Source: Actinomadura sp. J1-007
Lineage (GTDB): Bacteria; Actinomycetota; Actinomycetes; Streptosporangiales; Streptosporangiaceae
Assembly (NCBI RefSeq): GCF_009793335.1
Contig: NZ_WING01000001.1
Coordinates: 6,262,001 to 6,326,000 of the forward strand
Length of the DNA stretch: 64,000 nucleotides
Direction of reading: 5' to 3'
Below are positions 26,442 to 35,422 of this stretch, piece by piece. The translations under genes were made by a program, and so were the position numbers. How positions within the stretch are numbered: position 1 is the first letter of the stretch; each line of letters begins with the position of its first letter. A model generated the notes under the pieces. The model was not told the origin of the DNA, made no database searches, and saw nothing but the letters and a program-made list of their open reading frames with translations.

Positions 26442-27181
26442 AAGCCGCACCGCAAGCCCAGCTACGCCTGATCGACCTCCAGGAGCTCGACAGCTCGCTC
26501 GACCGGCTGGCGCACCGCCGCCGGACCCTGCCCGAGCTGGCGGAGATCGAACGGCTCGACGGCCGGCTGACCGAGCTGCGCGACGCGATCGTGGCGGCCG
26601 AGACGGAGGTCGGCGACCTCGACCGGGAGCAGCGCAAGGCCGAGCAGGACGTCGACCAGGTCCGCGCCCGCGCCGACCGCGACCAGAAGCGGCTGGACTC
26701 CGGGCAGGTCACCTCGGCCAAGGACCTGAGCGGCCTCCAGGCCGAGATCGAGTCGCTGCACCGCCGCCAGGGCGACCTGGAGGAGGTCGTCCTGGAGATC
26801 ATGGAACGGCGCGAGGAGGCCGAGAGCAGGGTCGCCTCCCTGCGCTCGGACCAGACGGCCGCGCAGGAGGAGCTCGCCGGACTCGCCGAGCGCCGCGACG
26901 CCGCCCAGAAGCAGATCGACGAGGAGGCGGGGACGACCGGCGCGGCCCGTACCGCCGTCGTCAAGGACGTCCCCGAGGACCTGCTCGCGCTCTACGAGAA
27001 GCTGCGCGGCCAGTTCGGCGGCGTCGGCGCGGCCAGGCTGCACCGCGGCGCCTGCCAGGGCTGCCACCTCGCGCTCAACACCGTCGACGTCAACCGCATC
27101 CGGGCCGCGGCCGACGACGAGGTCATCCGCTGCGAGGAGTGCCGCCGCATCCTCGTCCGCACCCCCGAGTCGGGCCTGTGA
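26438..27181 (+). CDS. Coiled-coil protein with C4 zinc ribbon (DUF164 / zf-RING_7)
   Basis: 247 residues from GTG 26438. Residues 8-175 form a long antiparallel coiled coil (LRLIDLQELDSSLDRLAHR onward, with many Glu/Arg/Gln heptads). The C-terminal ribbon has CQGCH and CEEC, four cysteines for one zinc. This architecture, similar to the Helicobacter HP0958/FlgZ family, is thought to bind nucleic acid or act as an adaptor, but the function in actinobacteria is unknown. It overlaps genes on both sides by 4 bp, so the three genes form a tight operon. Confidence 0.88.
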   Translation: MKAAPQAQLRLIDLQELDSSLDRLAHRRRTLPELAEIERLDGRLTELRDAIVAAETEVGDLDREQRKAEQDVDQVRARADRDQKRLDSGQVTSAKDLSGLQAEIESLHRRQGDLEEVVLEIMERREEAESRVASLRSDQTAAQEELAGLAERRDAAQKQIDEEAGTTGAARTAVVKDVPEDLLALYEKLRGQFGGVGAARLHRGACQGCHLALNTVDVNRIRAAADDEVIRCEECRRILVRTPESGL

Positions 27182-28383
27182 CGCGCAGGCTCGTCATCGA
27201 GGCCGACGGAGGCTCCCGGGGCAACCCGGGGCCCGCCGGGTACGGGGCGCTGGTGCGCGACGCGCTGACCGGCGAGGTGCTCGCGGAGGTCGCCGAGTCG
27301 ATCGGGCACGCGACCAACAACGTGGCCGAGTACCGGGGGCTCATCGCGGGGCTGCGGGCGGTGGCGGAGATCGACCCGTCCGCCCGCGTCGAGGTGCGGA
27401 TGGACTCCAAGCTCGTGGTGGAGCAAATGTCCGGCCGCTGGAAGATCAAGCACCCGGACATGGTGCCGCTCGCCCTGGAGGCCCGCGACCTGGCGTCCGA
27501 ACTGGGCCCCGTGTCGTACGGCTGGATCCCCCGCGACCGCAACGCGCACGCCGACCGCCTCGCGAACGAGGCCATGGACGCCGCGGCACGCGGCGAGCAC
27601 TGGGTCCGCAAGATCGAGGAGGACCCCCCGGCCGACGGCCCCGCGCCGGACCGGGAGGCCACCTCGGACCGGGCGGCCGCGCAGGCGCGGGACGGCGCGG
27701 ACAGCGAGGCGCCGGGCTGGTCCACGGCGACGTCCGCCCCACGCGGACGCTGCTGCTGCGGCACGGCGAGACGCCGCTGTCGGCGGAGAAGCGGTTCGCG
27801 GGGATCGGCGAGTTCCCGCTGACCGAGGCGGGGCGCGCGCAGGCCCGCGCCGCCGCGCTCGCGCTGGAGGACCGGGGGATCGACGCGATCGTCACCTCGC
27901 CGCTCGTCCGGTGCCGCGACACCGCCGCCGAGGTCGCGGCCGTCACCGGAGCCGGCGTACGGGTCGAGGACGGCTTCCGCGAGACCGACTTCGGCGAGTG
28001 GGAGGGCCTGACGTTCCGCGAGGCCGGCGAACGTTCGCCCGCCGCCCTGAAGGCGTGGCTCGCCGACCCCGGCGTGGCGCCGCCCGGCGGGGAGAGCTTC
28101 GCCGAGGTCGCGCGGCGCGTCGGCACGGCCCTCGACAAGCTCAAGGTGCGCTACCGGCACCGGACCGTGCTGCTCGTCTCGCACGTGACGCCGATCAAGC
28201 TGCTGGTGCGGGAGGCCCTCGGCGCGCCGATGGGCGCGCTCTACCGGATGCGCCTGGACGTGGCGTCCCTGTCGGCGATCGACTGGTACGACGACGGCCC
28301 GGCGTCCCTCAGCTCGTTCAACGACACCCACCACCTCCACGCCGAGGGGCGGGAATCCGCGGGGGCGGGAGGCGCTAACCTAG
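27178..28383 (+). CDS. Bifunctional RNase HI / histidine phosphatase (CobC-like), frameshifted
   Basis: GTG 27178 overlaps the upstream stop. Residues 1-135 are RNase HI: VIEADGGSRGNPGPAGYG, NNVAEYRGLIAGL, VRMDSKLVVEQM and RDRNAHADRLANEAM provide the D-E-D-D active site. After an acidic linker a phosphoglycerate-mutase-like phosphatase follows, with TLLLRHGETPLS, DFGEWEGLTFREA and VLLVSHVTPIKLL (catalytic His, Glu, His). The halves are in different frames because one C is missing at 27737-27740. As written the second frame runs to 28541, through half of the RNase P RNA gene, which is unlikely. An extra G near 28360 would place the stop at 28381-28383. This fusion is a known mycobacterial/actinobacterial form. 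Confidence 0.85.
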
Positions 28384-28385
28384 GC

Positions 28386-28784
28386 GTGGACGAGCCGGCC
28401 GGACGGCCGCGTCGGGGGCCTCCGGGCTCCCGCCGAGGAAAGTCCGGGCTCCACAGGGCAGGGTGGTCGGTAACGCCGACCCGGGGTGACCCGCGGGACA
28501 GTGCCACAGAAAGCAGACCGCCACCGGTCCGCCGGTGGTAAGGGTGAAACGGTGAGGTAAGAGCTCACCAGCGCCCACGGTGACGTGGGCGGCTCGGTAA
28601 ACCCCACCCGGAGCAAGGTCAAGAAGGGAAGCGGCGCTTCCCGCGCAGGCGTTCGAGGGCGGCCCGCCCGAGCCTGCGGGTAGACCGCTGGAGGACGCCG
28701 GCAACGGCGTCCCGAGATGGATGGCCGTCGCCCGCCGCGCGAGCGGCGGAGCACAGAACCCGGCTTACAGGCCGGCTCGTCCAC
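28386..28784 (+). ncRNA. rnpB: RNase P RNA (class A)
   Basis: The ends GTGGACGAGCCGG (from 28386) and CCGGCTCGTCCAC (to 28784) pair to form P1. Conserved segments appear in order: GAGGAAAGTCCGGGCTCC, CACAGAAA, GGTGAAACGGTGAGGTAAGAG, AAGGTCAAGAAGGGAAG, the ACGCCGGCAACGGCGT hairpin, and the 3' core ACAGAACCCGGCTTAC. About 399 nt, the catalytic RNA that matures tRNA 5' ends. The 5' boundary could be a few bases off. A small GC hairpin with A-rich loop follows at 28856-28881, and no gene lies in 28785-29031. Confidence 0.95.
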
Positions 28785-29031
28785 CCCCGCCCCCGCCGAT
28801 CGGGGCCCCGCCGATCGGGCGAATCCCCTTTGCATTCCTGAAACGTTCCCATAATCCGGCGTTGAGCAAAAAAAGCGCCGGAGTGGTGCGGATCTCGACG
28901 GCTTCGGGTCACACGACACAAAGGATCCAAAACAGCGCGCCTAACGTCTCAGGTACAGCCGGTCACCTCGGGGAGATCGGCGGTGGCGGCGGCGGGACAC
29001 CCGGTACGTGTCCCGCAGAGAGGAGCGCCGA

Positions 29032-29292
29032 ATGTTCATCATCCTGGTCGTGATGTTCGGGCTCATCGGACTGCTGGCGTCCGTGCTCTACCTGGCGGAC
29101 TTCGCCCGGGCCAGCCGGCGCGACGCGCTGTTCCTTCCAGCCTCGAACCGGCGCGCGCGGCGGGCGCGCAAGGTGACGGGCATGTACATCCGCGGCGGCG
29201 ACTTCCTCGACGGCGGCGAGGACGGCGAAATCCACGGAAACGACGAAATCGACTATCTCCGGGGCGGCGACGACCAGCTCGTAGGCCGCTGA
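29032..29292 (+). CDS. Small single-span membrane protein
   Basis: 86 residues from ATG 29032, with GAGGAG seven to twelve bases upstream. Residues 1-20 (MFIILVVMFGLIGLLASVLY) are a membrane anchor, residues 25-50 are basic (ARASRRDALF, RRARRARK) and the end is acidic and Gly-rich (GGDFLDGGEDGEIHGND). No family recognised. It lies after rnpB and before three GC hairpins. Positive-inside charge places the C-terminus in the cytoplasm. Confidence 0.55.
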   Translation: MFIILVVMFGLIGLLASVLYLADFARASRRDALFLPASNRRARRARKVTGMYIRGGDFLDGGEDGEIHGNDEIDYLRGGDDQLVGR

Positions 29293-29295
29293 CCC

Positions 29296-29329
29296 GGCGT
29301 GGGCCGTCCGCGGCGGGACGGCCCACGCC
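29296..29329 (+). terminator. Hairpin terminator (14-bp stem)
   Basis: GGCGTGGGCCGTCC pairs perfectly with GGACGGCCCACGCC around a 6-base loop, directly after the stop of the small membrane protein. Confidence 0.7.
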
Positions 29330-29337
29330 CCTCCCTT

Positions 29338-29369
29338 CCGGCGGGGCCCACGTGCACGGGCCCCGCCGG
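29338..29369. terminator. Second perfect hairpin (12-bp stem)
   Basis: CCGGCGGGGCCC and GGGCCCCGCCGG enclose 8 bases. Only 8 bp separate it from the previous hairpin. Confidence 0.5.
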
Positions 29370-29438
29370 AACGGGCGGGGGACGGGAGGCGGCCGCATGA
29401 GTCGGGCCGCCGCCCCGGCACGGGGACGGAACGAACGA

Positions 29439-29473
29439 AGGCGCCCGCGCGGGCATTCGACGCGCGGGCGCCT
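29439..29473. terminator. Third hairpin, possible terminator between convergent genes
   Basis: AGGCGCCCGCGCG and CGCGCGGGCGCCT form 13 bp with a 9-base loop, followed by CTCTGTT. The whole 29293-29636 interval contains these three hairpins and no gene that I can support. Confidence 0.55.
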
Positions 29474-29636
29474 CTCTGTTCGAACGACCTCCCGAACCGC
29501 GCCGTTAAGCCGTTGAGTGGTCAGGCCGTCGAGGGCGCGGCGTTAAGGCTGCGGTGTTCGCACCACTCCTCGGGGGCCGGGGAATGGGCGACCGGGCGCG
29601 TTCAGGCCGTACGGGACGGGCGGCGGCGCCGGGGGA

Positions 29637-31928
29637 TCAGGCGAGGGCGCCCGCGTCGTGCGGGTCGTCGTCGGGCGTCTCGCCGGGGACGGGGACGAAC
29701 GTCCCGGCCGGGCGGTCCAGGATCCGCACGTTCGCGGTCTCCAGATCGAGGTAGAGGCCGACCAGTTCGAGCCTGCCCGCCTCCACCCGGTTGCGCAGCC
29801 AGGGGTAGGTGAGCAGGTTGTCGAGCTGCTGCGCCACGTTGGCCTGGCAGAGGCGGGCGAGCGGCGGGCCGTCCGCCGGTTCGGCGGCGAGGAAGCGGGC
29901 GAGGCTGTGGTTGCCGTGCCTCAGCCACCGCGCGAGGCCCGGCAGGTGCTCGACCTCGGCGCCGCCCGCGAGCAGCGCGGCCATCGCGCCGCAGTTGGAG
30001 TGCCCGCACACCGTGATCGTGCGGATGCCGAGGACCTCGGTGGCGTACTCGACGGTCGCGGCCACCGAGTCGTCCGGGACCCGCGAGCCGTGCCGGGGGA
30101 CCAGGTTGCCGACGTTGCGGTTGATGAACAGGTCGCCGGGCCCGCTCGCGGTGATGATGCTGGGCACCACGCGCGAGTCGACGCAGGTGATGAACAGGTG
30201 CTCGGGCTTCTGCGCGAACGCCAGCTCCGCCATGATCGGCCGGACGAGGCGCGCGGTGCGCCCGTGGTACTCCCGGACGCCGGCGAGGAGCAGGGCGCTC
30301 GGCGAGACGTCCGGGGCGTCGAGCTCGGGGCCCGTCTCGGCGCGCCGGGCGCGGTCGGCCCAGGGAGCCCACCAGCGGGCGGGAGGGGGAGACTTGCGCT
30401 GCGGGGTCATGTCGCCCGTCACCGCGTTCTCGTACCAGGTCTCGTGGACCTCGTCGATGTCCACCTTCCCGTCCTGGCGCTCGTGGGCGAGCCGCCAGGC
30501 GTGGATCGCGTCGAACGCGGCGTGGTCCATGAAGTCGACGTCCAGGTCGAGGTCGACGCTGGAGCCGGGCGGGATCCCCTGGAGGACGCGCGTCACCTTC
30601 GGCACCCCGAGGAACGTGAGCGTCCCCTCCACGACCACGTGCCAGCGCGGCGGCACCGGGCCGTCCCCCGCCGCCGGGACGAGCTGCTCGACCCGTACCG
30701 ACAGCGCCGTCAGCCGCCGCAGCGCCGTCAGCGCCATGATCCCGATGCCGAGCAGCACGCCCTCGCCGAGCCCGAGCGCCACGACCCCGACCAGCGTCGC
30801 GAAGTAGGCGGGCGCCTCGCGGTGGTGGCGCAGGGCCCGCACCCGCGCGGTGTCGATCATCCGAACGCCGAGCACGACGAGCAGCGCCGCGAGCGCGGCG
30901 AGCGGCACCTGCTCGATGACCGGGCCGCACGACAGCGCGAGCACCAGCACCCAGACGCCGTGCAGCACCGTCGACCGGCGGCTGCGCGCGCCCGCCTCGA
31001 CGTTCGCCGTGCTGCGGACGATCACGCCCGCGATCGGCAGGCCGCCGAGCAGCCCGGACGCCGCGTTCGCCGCGCCCTGCCCGAACAGCTCGCGGTCGAG
31101 GTCGGCGCGCGGCACGCCCGCCGGCCGCGCCCGGTCGATCGCGACGCTGCACAGCAGCGACTCGACGGCCGCGACCACGGCGACCGACACCACCGCGCCG
31201 ACGATCCCGGGCAGCGGCCCGTGCGGGAGGACGGGCGCGTGCCAGCCGTCCAGCAGCGAGCCGGGCAGGTCGACGCGCTCGGCGTCCCAGCCGAGCGCCC
31301 ACGCGGCGAGCGTGGCGAGCGCGATCGCGGGCAGCGGGCCCGGAATCCAGCGAGGCACCGCGCCGAGGCCCTTCGCGCGCTTCGGCAGCCGCGCCCACAC
31401 CACCAGGACGGCGATCGTCAGCGCGCCGAGCAGCGCCGGATGCGAGTGGGGGTGCAGGATCTGCCCGGGCAGCTCCCGCAGGTTGCTGAGCGCCGAGTGC
31501 TGCGGGCTCCCGCCCAGCACCACGTGGATCTGCGCGAGCACGAGGACCGCGCCGACCCCGGCGAGCATGCCGTGCACCACGGCGGGGGACACCGCCAGCG
31601 CCGTACGGGCGACCCGGCACGCGCCGAGCCCGAGTTGCAGCAGCCCGCCGAGCAGGGTGATCGTGCACGTCGCACGCCACCCGTAGGTCTGCACGAGCTC
31701 GGCGACGATCACGGTGAGGCCCGCCGCGGGCCCGCTCACCTGGAGCGGCGACCCGCCGAGCAGCCCCGCCACGATCCCGCCCACGATGGCGGCGATCAGC
31801 CCCGCCGCGACGGGCGCGCCGGACGCCACCGCGATGCCGAGGGACAGGGGGATCGCGACGAGGAAGACGACGAACGACGCGAGCACGTCTCGTCGCAATG
31901 TCGATACGTTGAGTGGCTTTGTAGTCAC
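29637..31928 (-). CDS. SulP-family bicarbonate/anion transporter fused to STAS and beta-carbonic anhydrase
   Basis: 763 residues from ATG 31928. Residues 1-390 are a SulP transporter with 10-14 hydrophobic segments, starting DVLASFVVFLVAIPLSLGIAVASG and including the GLLGGSPLQVSGPAAGLTV signature. Residues about 415-505 are a STAS-like domain (VDLDLDVDFMDHAAFDAI). Residues about 560-760 are a beta-carbonic anhydrase with zinc ligands in ITCVDSRVVP and VCGHSNCGAMAAL, plus GDLFINRNVGNLV. The transporter probably imports bicarbonate and the anhydrase interconverts CO2 and HCO3- at the membrane. The fusion is known but uncommon. Convergent with the small membrane protein gene. Confidence 0.9.
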   Translation of the reverse strand: MTTKPLNVSTLRRDVLASFVVFLVAIPLSLGIAVASGAPVAAGLIAAIVGGIVAGLLGGSPLQVSGPAAGLTVIVAELVQTYGWRATCTITLLGGLLQLGLGACRVARTALAVSPAVVHGMLAGVGAVLVLAQIHVVLGGSPQHSALSNLRELPGQILHPHSHPALLGALTIAVLVVWARLPKRAKGLGAVPRWIPGPLPAIALATLAAWALGWDAERVDLPGSLLDGWHAPVLPHGPLPGIVGAVVSVAVVAAVESLLCSVAIDRARPAGVPRADLDRELFGQGAANAASGLLGGLPIAGVIVRSTANVEAGARSRRSTVLHGVWVLVLALSCGPVIEQVPLAALAALLVVLGVRMIDTARVRALRHHREAPAYFATLVGVVALGLGEGVLLGIGIMALTALRRLTALSVRVEQLVPAAGDGPVPPRWHVVVEGTLTFLGVPKVTRVLQGIPPGSSVDLDLDVDFMDHAAFDAIHAWRLAHERQDGKVDIDEVHETWYENAVTGDMTPQRKSPPPARWWAPWADRARRAETGPELDAPDVSPSALLLAGVREYHGRTARLVRPIMAELAFAQKPEHLFITCVDSRVVPSIITASGPGDLFINRNVGNLVPRHGSRVPDDSVAATVEYATEVLGIRTITVCGHSNCGAMAALLAGGAEVEHLPGLARWLRHGNHSLARFLAAEPADGPPLARLCQANVAQQLDNLLTYPWLRNRVEAGRLELVGLYLDLETANVRILDRPAGTFVPVPGETPDDDPHDAGALA

Positions 31929-32136
31929 CTAGCGTATAGAACCACGATCTGCCGACAACGCGCCAAGCCCTCGCACGCAGCACGAACACCATCCCGACCA
32001 CCCGTCCCGCCGGACCCGGGCACAGCACTCCCAAAGCCGCCCGCTCATGCCTCCGAGGGGCGACCGGTCCTGCGTCACGGGGCGCGGACGTTCGGGCTGG
32101 GGGAGGCCGGGGGCTTGTTCGGTGACGGGGTGGCAA

Positions 32137-32177
32137 AACGCCGCGAGGCCGTCCTTTCAGGACGGCCTCGCGGCGTT
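32137..32177. terminator. Very strong bidirectional terminator (18-bp perfect stem)
   Basis: AACGCCGCGAGGCCGTCC and GGACGGCCTCGCGGCGTT enclose TTTCA. It lies 11 bp beyond the stop of the leftward disordered-protein gene. The AAAA before and the GTT after suit termination, best in the leftward direction. The rest of 31929-32136 shows no gene. Confidence 0.85.
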
Positions 32178-32187
32178 GGGAACGCTG

Positions 32188-34239
32188 TCAGCGGCGGTAG
32201 TCGCGGTGGTTCTCCCAGTCGTCGGGCTGGCGCTGGTCGGAACCGGGGTACGACGAGCCGTACGGGCCGGTGTCGCCGCCGGAGGGGGCCTGGTAGCCGC
32301 CGCTCTGCTGGTTCATGTAGCCGGAGCCGTACGCCTGTGTGGCGTTGGGGTCATAGTTCCCGCCGGAGCCGCCCGGGTCGGACGGCGCGGACAGCGGGTC
32401 GGCGCCGTTGTAGCTGCTGCCGCTGAAGTCGCCGTAGCGGCCGGGCTCGCCGGTCGGCGCGGGGCTCATCCCGCCGCCCTGGCCCGAGCCGTACGAGTCG
32501 CGCCCGGACCCGCCGAGCGGGTCGTCGTAGCGGGACGAGTCGCCGTAGGCGGGCGACGCCGGGTAGCCGTCGTTCTGCGAACCCTGGCCGTAGCCGGAGC
32601 CTCCGGCGGGCAGGCCGCCGCCGTAGCTCATGGTCGAGCCCGCCGGGTCGCTGTCGTAACCGCCCTGCCCGGACGGCGGTCCGGACGACGGGGGCGGCGC
32701 CCACGGGCCGGTGCTGGAGCCGCCGATCCCCGCGCCGCCGCCGGTGCCGAACGAGCCGCTGCCGAGCGGGTCGCCGAGCGGGTCGTTCAGGGAGCCGCCG
32801 CCGTACGAGCCGCCCTGGTCGGACGGGCCCGAGGTGCGCTGCCGGTCGGTCTGGATGCGCTGGAGCAGCTCGTCGACCGTCGGGAGCTTGTGGTTGTCGG
32901 TGTCGGACCCGGCCGGACGGGGCGCGGGCGGCGCGGGCGGAGGCGCCGGCTCCTCGGTGCGGCCGAGGGGCAGGCCGAGCGGGTCGGACGCGCGCGGGTC
33001 CGGCGCGTTCGGGGCGGGCGGCGACAGCGGCATGTCGAACGCGTCGGGGCGGCCCTGCGGGGGCGGCGGAGGCGAGGCCGCCGCGGCGGGACGGGAGCCG
33101 AGCGGGTCGGAGCCGTAGTCGCCGTACGACGGCTGGTCCTGGCCGCCGCCGTACGGGCCGGGCTGCTCGGGCTGGCCGCCGTACGCGGGCTGGTCCTGCG
33201 CGCCGCCGTAGGACGGCTGGTCCTGCGCGGAGCCGTACGCGGGCTGCTGCTCGGGGACGCCGAACGGCGAGGACGGGTCGCCGCCGTAGGACGGCTGCTC
33301 CTGGCCGTAGCCGGACGGGTCTTGGCCGCCGTAGCCGGACGGGTCGGGCGCGCCGTACGAGGGCTGCTGCTCGTGGCCGTACACCGGCTGGTCGGGGCCG
33401 CCCGGGCCGCCGAGGCCGTACGGGCCCTGCTGGCCGTGGCCGCCGATGTCGGCGGGGATGCCGTCGTTGGCGGTCGCGCTCGGGTCGCCGCCGAACGGGG
33501 AGCCGCCGGGGAACGGGTTGGTGCCGCTCGGCTGCGGCCCGGTGCCCATCCCGCCGGGACCACCGGGGCCGCCGGGGCCCTGCGGCGCGGGCGGCGGGCC
33601 GGACACGCCGCCCAGGGCGTGCAGGTCGGCGCCCATCGGGACCGGCTGGGTGAGGTTGGGAGGCTCGGCGGCGGGCGGGGCGTGCTGCTCGGCCGCCGGC
33701 GCCTGCGGGTTGTTGAGCGGGTCGGCGGCCATCTCGGCCTCGGAGCGCTCGGGCTGGCCGTCGTGCTGCCAGGGGAACTTGGGCTTGTCGAACGTGATGG
33801 TCGCCCAGTAGTCGTCGTCTTCCATCTCGTCGGAAGCCGGACCGGCGGGAGCGGGCGGGGGCGGAGCCGGGGCCGCGGCGGGAGCGGCGAGCGGACCGCC
33901 GCCCTGAGGACCGCCAGGACCGCCCTGGCCGCCGCCCGGTGCGCCGGCGACGCGGCGGTCGTAGCCGGGGTCCGCCGAGCCGGGGCCGTACTGGGCGCCG
34001 TCGTAGCCGGCCGCGTCGTAGCCCGCCTCGTCGTACCCGTTGTCGTAGCCGCCGCCCATGGCGTCCTGGCCCATGTCCTCGGCCGGGACGCCGCGGCGGC
34101 CGCGTGGTTGCGGCTGCGGCTGGTCGTCCCAGTCGTCGTCGTCCTGGCCCGCCCTGCTGGCCCGCATGCCCAAGGCCACGAGGACGACCACCAGGACCAC
34201 GACCACAATGAGGCCGAAGACCACGATGTAAGTTGTCAT
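32188..34239 (-). CDS. Membrane-anchored, Tyr/Gly/Gln/Pro-rich intrinsically disordered protein
   Basis: 683 residues from ATG 34239. Residues 3-25 (YIVVFGLIVVVVLVVVLVAL) are a membrane anchor, then RASRAGQDDDDWDDQ. The remaining ~650 residues are low complexity. They include YDNGYDEAGYDAAGYD, one short folded-looking patch (YWATITFDKPKFPWQ, near residue 150), and long runs of YG-Q-P repeats such as GGQDPSGYGQEQPSYGG and SAQDQPSYGGAQDQPAYGG. This composition resembles eukaryotic phase-separating prion-like domains. No enzyme motif is visible. It could organise a membrane-proximal condensate or bind the wall; neither is shown. The frame is intact throughout. Confidence 0.75.
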   Translation of the reverse strand: MTTYIVVFGLIVVVVLVVVLVALGMRASRAGQDDDDWDDQPQPQPRGRRGVPAEDMGQDAMGGGYDNGYDEAGYDAAGYDGAQYGPGSADPGYDRRVAGAPGGGQGGPGGPQGGGPLAAPAAAPAPPPPAPAGPASDEMEDDDYWATITFDKPKFPWQHDGQPERSEAEMAADPLNNPQAPAAEQHAPPAAEPPNLTQPVPMGADLHALGGVSGPPPAPQGPGGPGGPGGMGTGPQPSGTNPFPGGSPFGGDPSATANDGIPADIGGHGQQGPYGLGGPGGPDQPVYGHEQQPSYGAPDPSGYGGQDPSGYGQEQPSYGGDPSSPFGVPEQQPAYGSAQDQPSYGGAQDQPAYGGQPEQPGPYGGGQDQPSYGDYGSDPLGSRPAAAASPPPPPQGRPDAFDMPLSPPAPNAPDPRASDPLGLPLGRTEEPAPPPAPPAPRPAGSDTDNHKLPTVDELLQRIQTDRQRTSGPSDQGGSYGGGSLNDPLGDPLGSGSFGTGGGAGIGGSSTGPWAPPPSSGPPSGQGGYDSDPAGSTMSYGGGLPAGGSGYGQGSQNDGYPASPAYGDSSRYDDPLGGSGRDSYGSGQGGGMSPAPTGEPGRYGDFSGSSYNGADPLSAPSDPGGSGGNYDPNATQAYGSGYMNQQSGGYQAPSGGDTGPYGSSYPGSDQRQPDDWENHRDYRR

Positions 34240-34337
34240 GCCACCACCCAATGCCTTGGCCCGGCGAGAGTCGCCGGCGCGGACCGCGGGTTCGTCCCGA
34301 TGTTCGCCGACGGTCGGTGCCCGGCGGACCTATGCCG

Positions 34338-34367
34338 ATTCTGACCGACCGCTATGACCGTTGTCAC
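34338..34367 (-). promoter_or_regulatory. Candidate sigma-A-type promoter for the disordered-protein gene
   Basis: On the minus strand GTGACA (34367-34362, five of six to TTGACA) and CAGAAT (34343-34338, four of six to TATAAT) are 18 bp apart, about 100 bases before ATG 34239. The surrounding 34240-34501 holds no gene. Confidence 0.35.
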
Positions 34368-34501
34368 ACCCTTCGCGCACATTTACCCTCACACGGCGCG
34401 CACCGATCGGCCAATCCGGCCGACCGCCGCGCCCCAGTCAGTTCCGCCCCCACGAGGGGTCCGCCCTGACTCTGCGCTCACAGGCCCCAGGGTCAACGCG
34501 T

Positions 34502-35083
34502 CTACTTGCTGCCGAAGTTCCCGGTGATCCGCCCCCGGCCCACCGTGTGCTCGGCGATGGCGGCCAGCGAATCCTTCAGCTTGGCGCCGTTCCCGAACGG
34601 CGCCGGGTCGTCCAGTGCGTAGATGGTGAATCGATAGCGGTGCCGCTCCCCCTTGGGCGGGCAGGGCGGCGCGTAGCCCACCTTCTTGCCGGTGTTGAGT
34701 CCTTCGGCCGTCCTGGGCAGCTTGGCGCCCTCGACGAGCTCGTGCGTGGTCCCGTCGATGCCCGCGATCACCCAGTGGACGTAGGCGCCGTTGGAGGCGT
34801 CCGGGTCGTCCATGACGATCGCGAACGAACGGGTCTCGGTGGGCGCCGCCCCCGACCACCGCAGCGGCGGAGTCCTGCCCTGCCCGCCAGGGTACGTCGC
34901 GCAGCCGTACCGCGTGGGCAAGTCCTGACCATCGCGGAAGACCGGGCTGGTCACGGTGAACCACTCCGACAGCTCGGCGCTCTTGTTCTGGGGCTGGCCG
35001 ATCAGCCCGCAGCCGCTCAGGGCACCGGCGAGCGCCAAGGCGCCCGCCGCGGCCGCGACCGGACGCCGCTCTCTGCTCATCAT
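34502..35083 (-). CDS. Lipoprotein of the PEBP (YbhB/YbcL) family
   Basis: 193 residues from ATG 35083 (GGGAGCG upstream); an upstream in-frame ATG at 35140 would place extra charged residues before the signal. MMSRERRPVAAAAGALALAGALSGCG is a lipoprotein signal with lipobox LSGC. The PEBP fold follows: FTVTSPVFRDGQDLP, TPPLRWSGAAPTETRSFAIVMDDPDAS, YVHWVIAGIDG (the DPDxP..HW ligand-binding pocket) and a late PPKGERHRYRFTIYALD. PEBP proteins bind phospholipid head groups or small ligands; the role in bacteria is unclear. It should be lipid-anchored outside the membrane. Confidence 0.85.
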   Translation of the reverse strand: MMSRERRPVAAAAGALALAGALSGCGLIGQPQNKSAELSEWFTVTSPVFRDGQDLPTRYGCATYPGGQGRTPPLRWSGAAPTETRSFAIVMDDPDASNGAYVHWVIAGIDGTTHELVEGAKLPRTAEGLNTGKKVGYAPPCPPKGERHRYRFTIYALDDPAPFGNGAKLKDSLAAIAEHTVGRGRITGNFGSK

Positions 35084-35422
35084 CGAATCGATACGCTCCC
35101 GGGCGAGATGGTACGCCGCGCTCGACCGGTTTCCCTTCATCTCGGCGATGCGCGCACCCGTCCGGCGGCGCCCCCTTCCTCGTCGGCCCCAACCTTAGGG
35201 GTTCGGCGGGGGTGGAACGGGCCTTTCGTCCCCTGAGGGGACGGCGCTCCCAGAGAATGCCGCTGTGACATGCATCATGTGGCCTTCGTCCCTCCCTGTC
35301 CGAAAAAATGGGAAGGAGTGGTGAAGTTCACAGGGTTAGCAACGGTCCAAGTTGTCCATATGGAAAGTTTTCGCCTTCTTTCGGCGTTAATCGTTGGTGT
35401 AGGGCACGTTCCATCCGGTAGT
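35084..35422. other. Intergenic region between divergent PEBP and ndh genes
   Basis: About 340 bp without a gene. Near the right end TTGGTG (35394-35399) and TAGTTT (35419-35424, 19-bp spacer) are a possible promoter for ndh, its -10 touching the Rex operator. I see no other structure. Confidence 0.4.

Noticed and set aside
28856..28881. Hairpin CCGGCG/CGCCGG with A-rich loop as the rnpB terminator
   Set aside because: Only a 6-bp stem with a 14-base loop and no T run after it, and 70 bp away from rnpB. Too weak to call.
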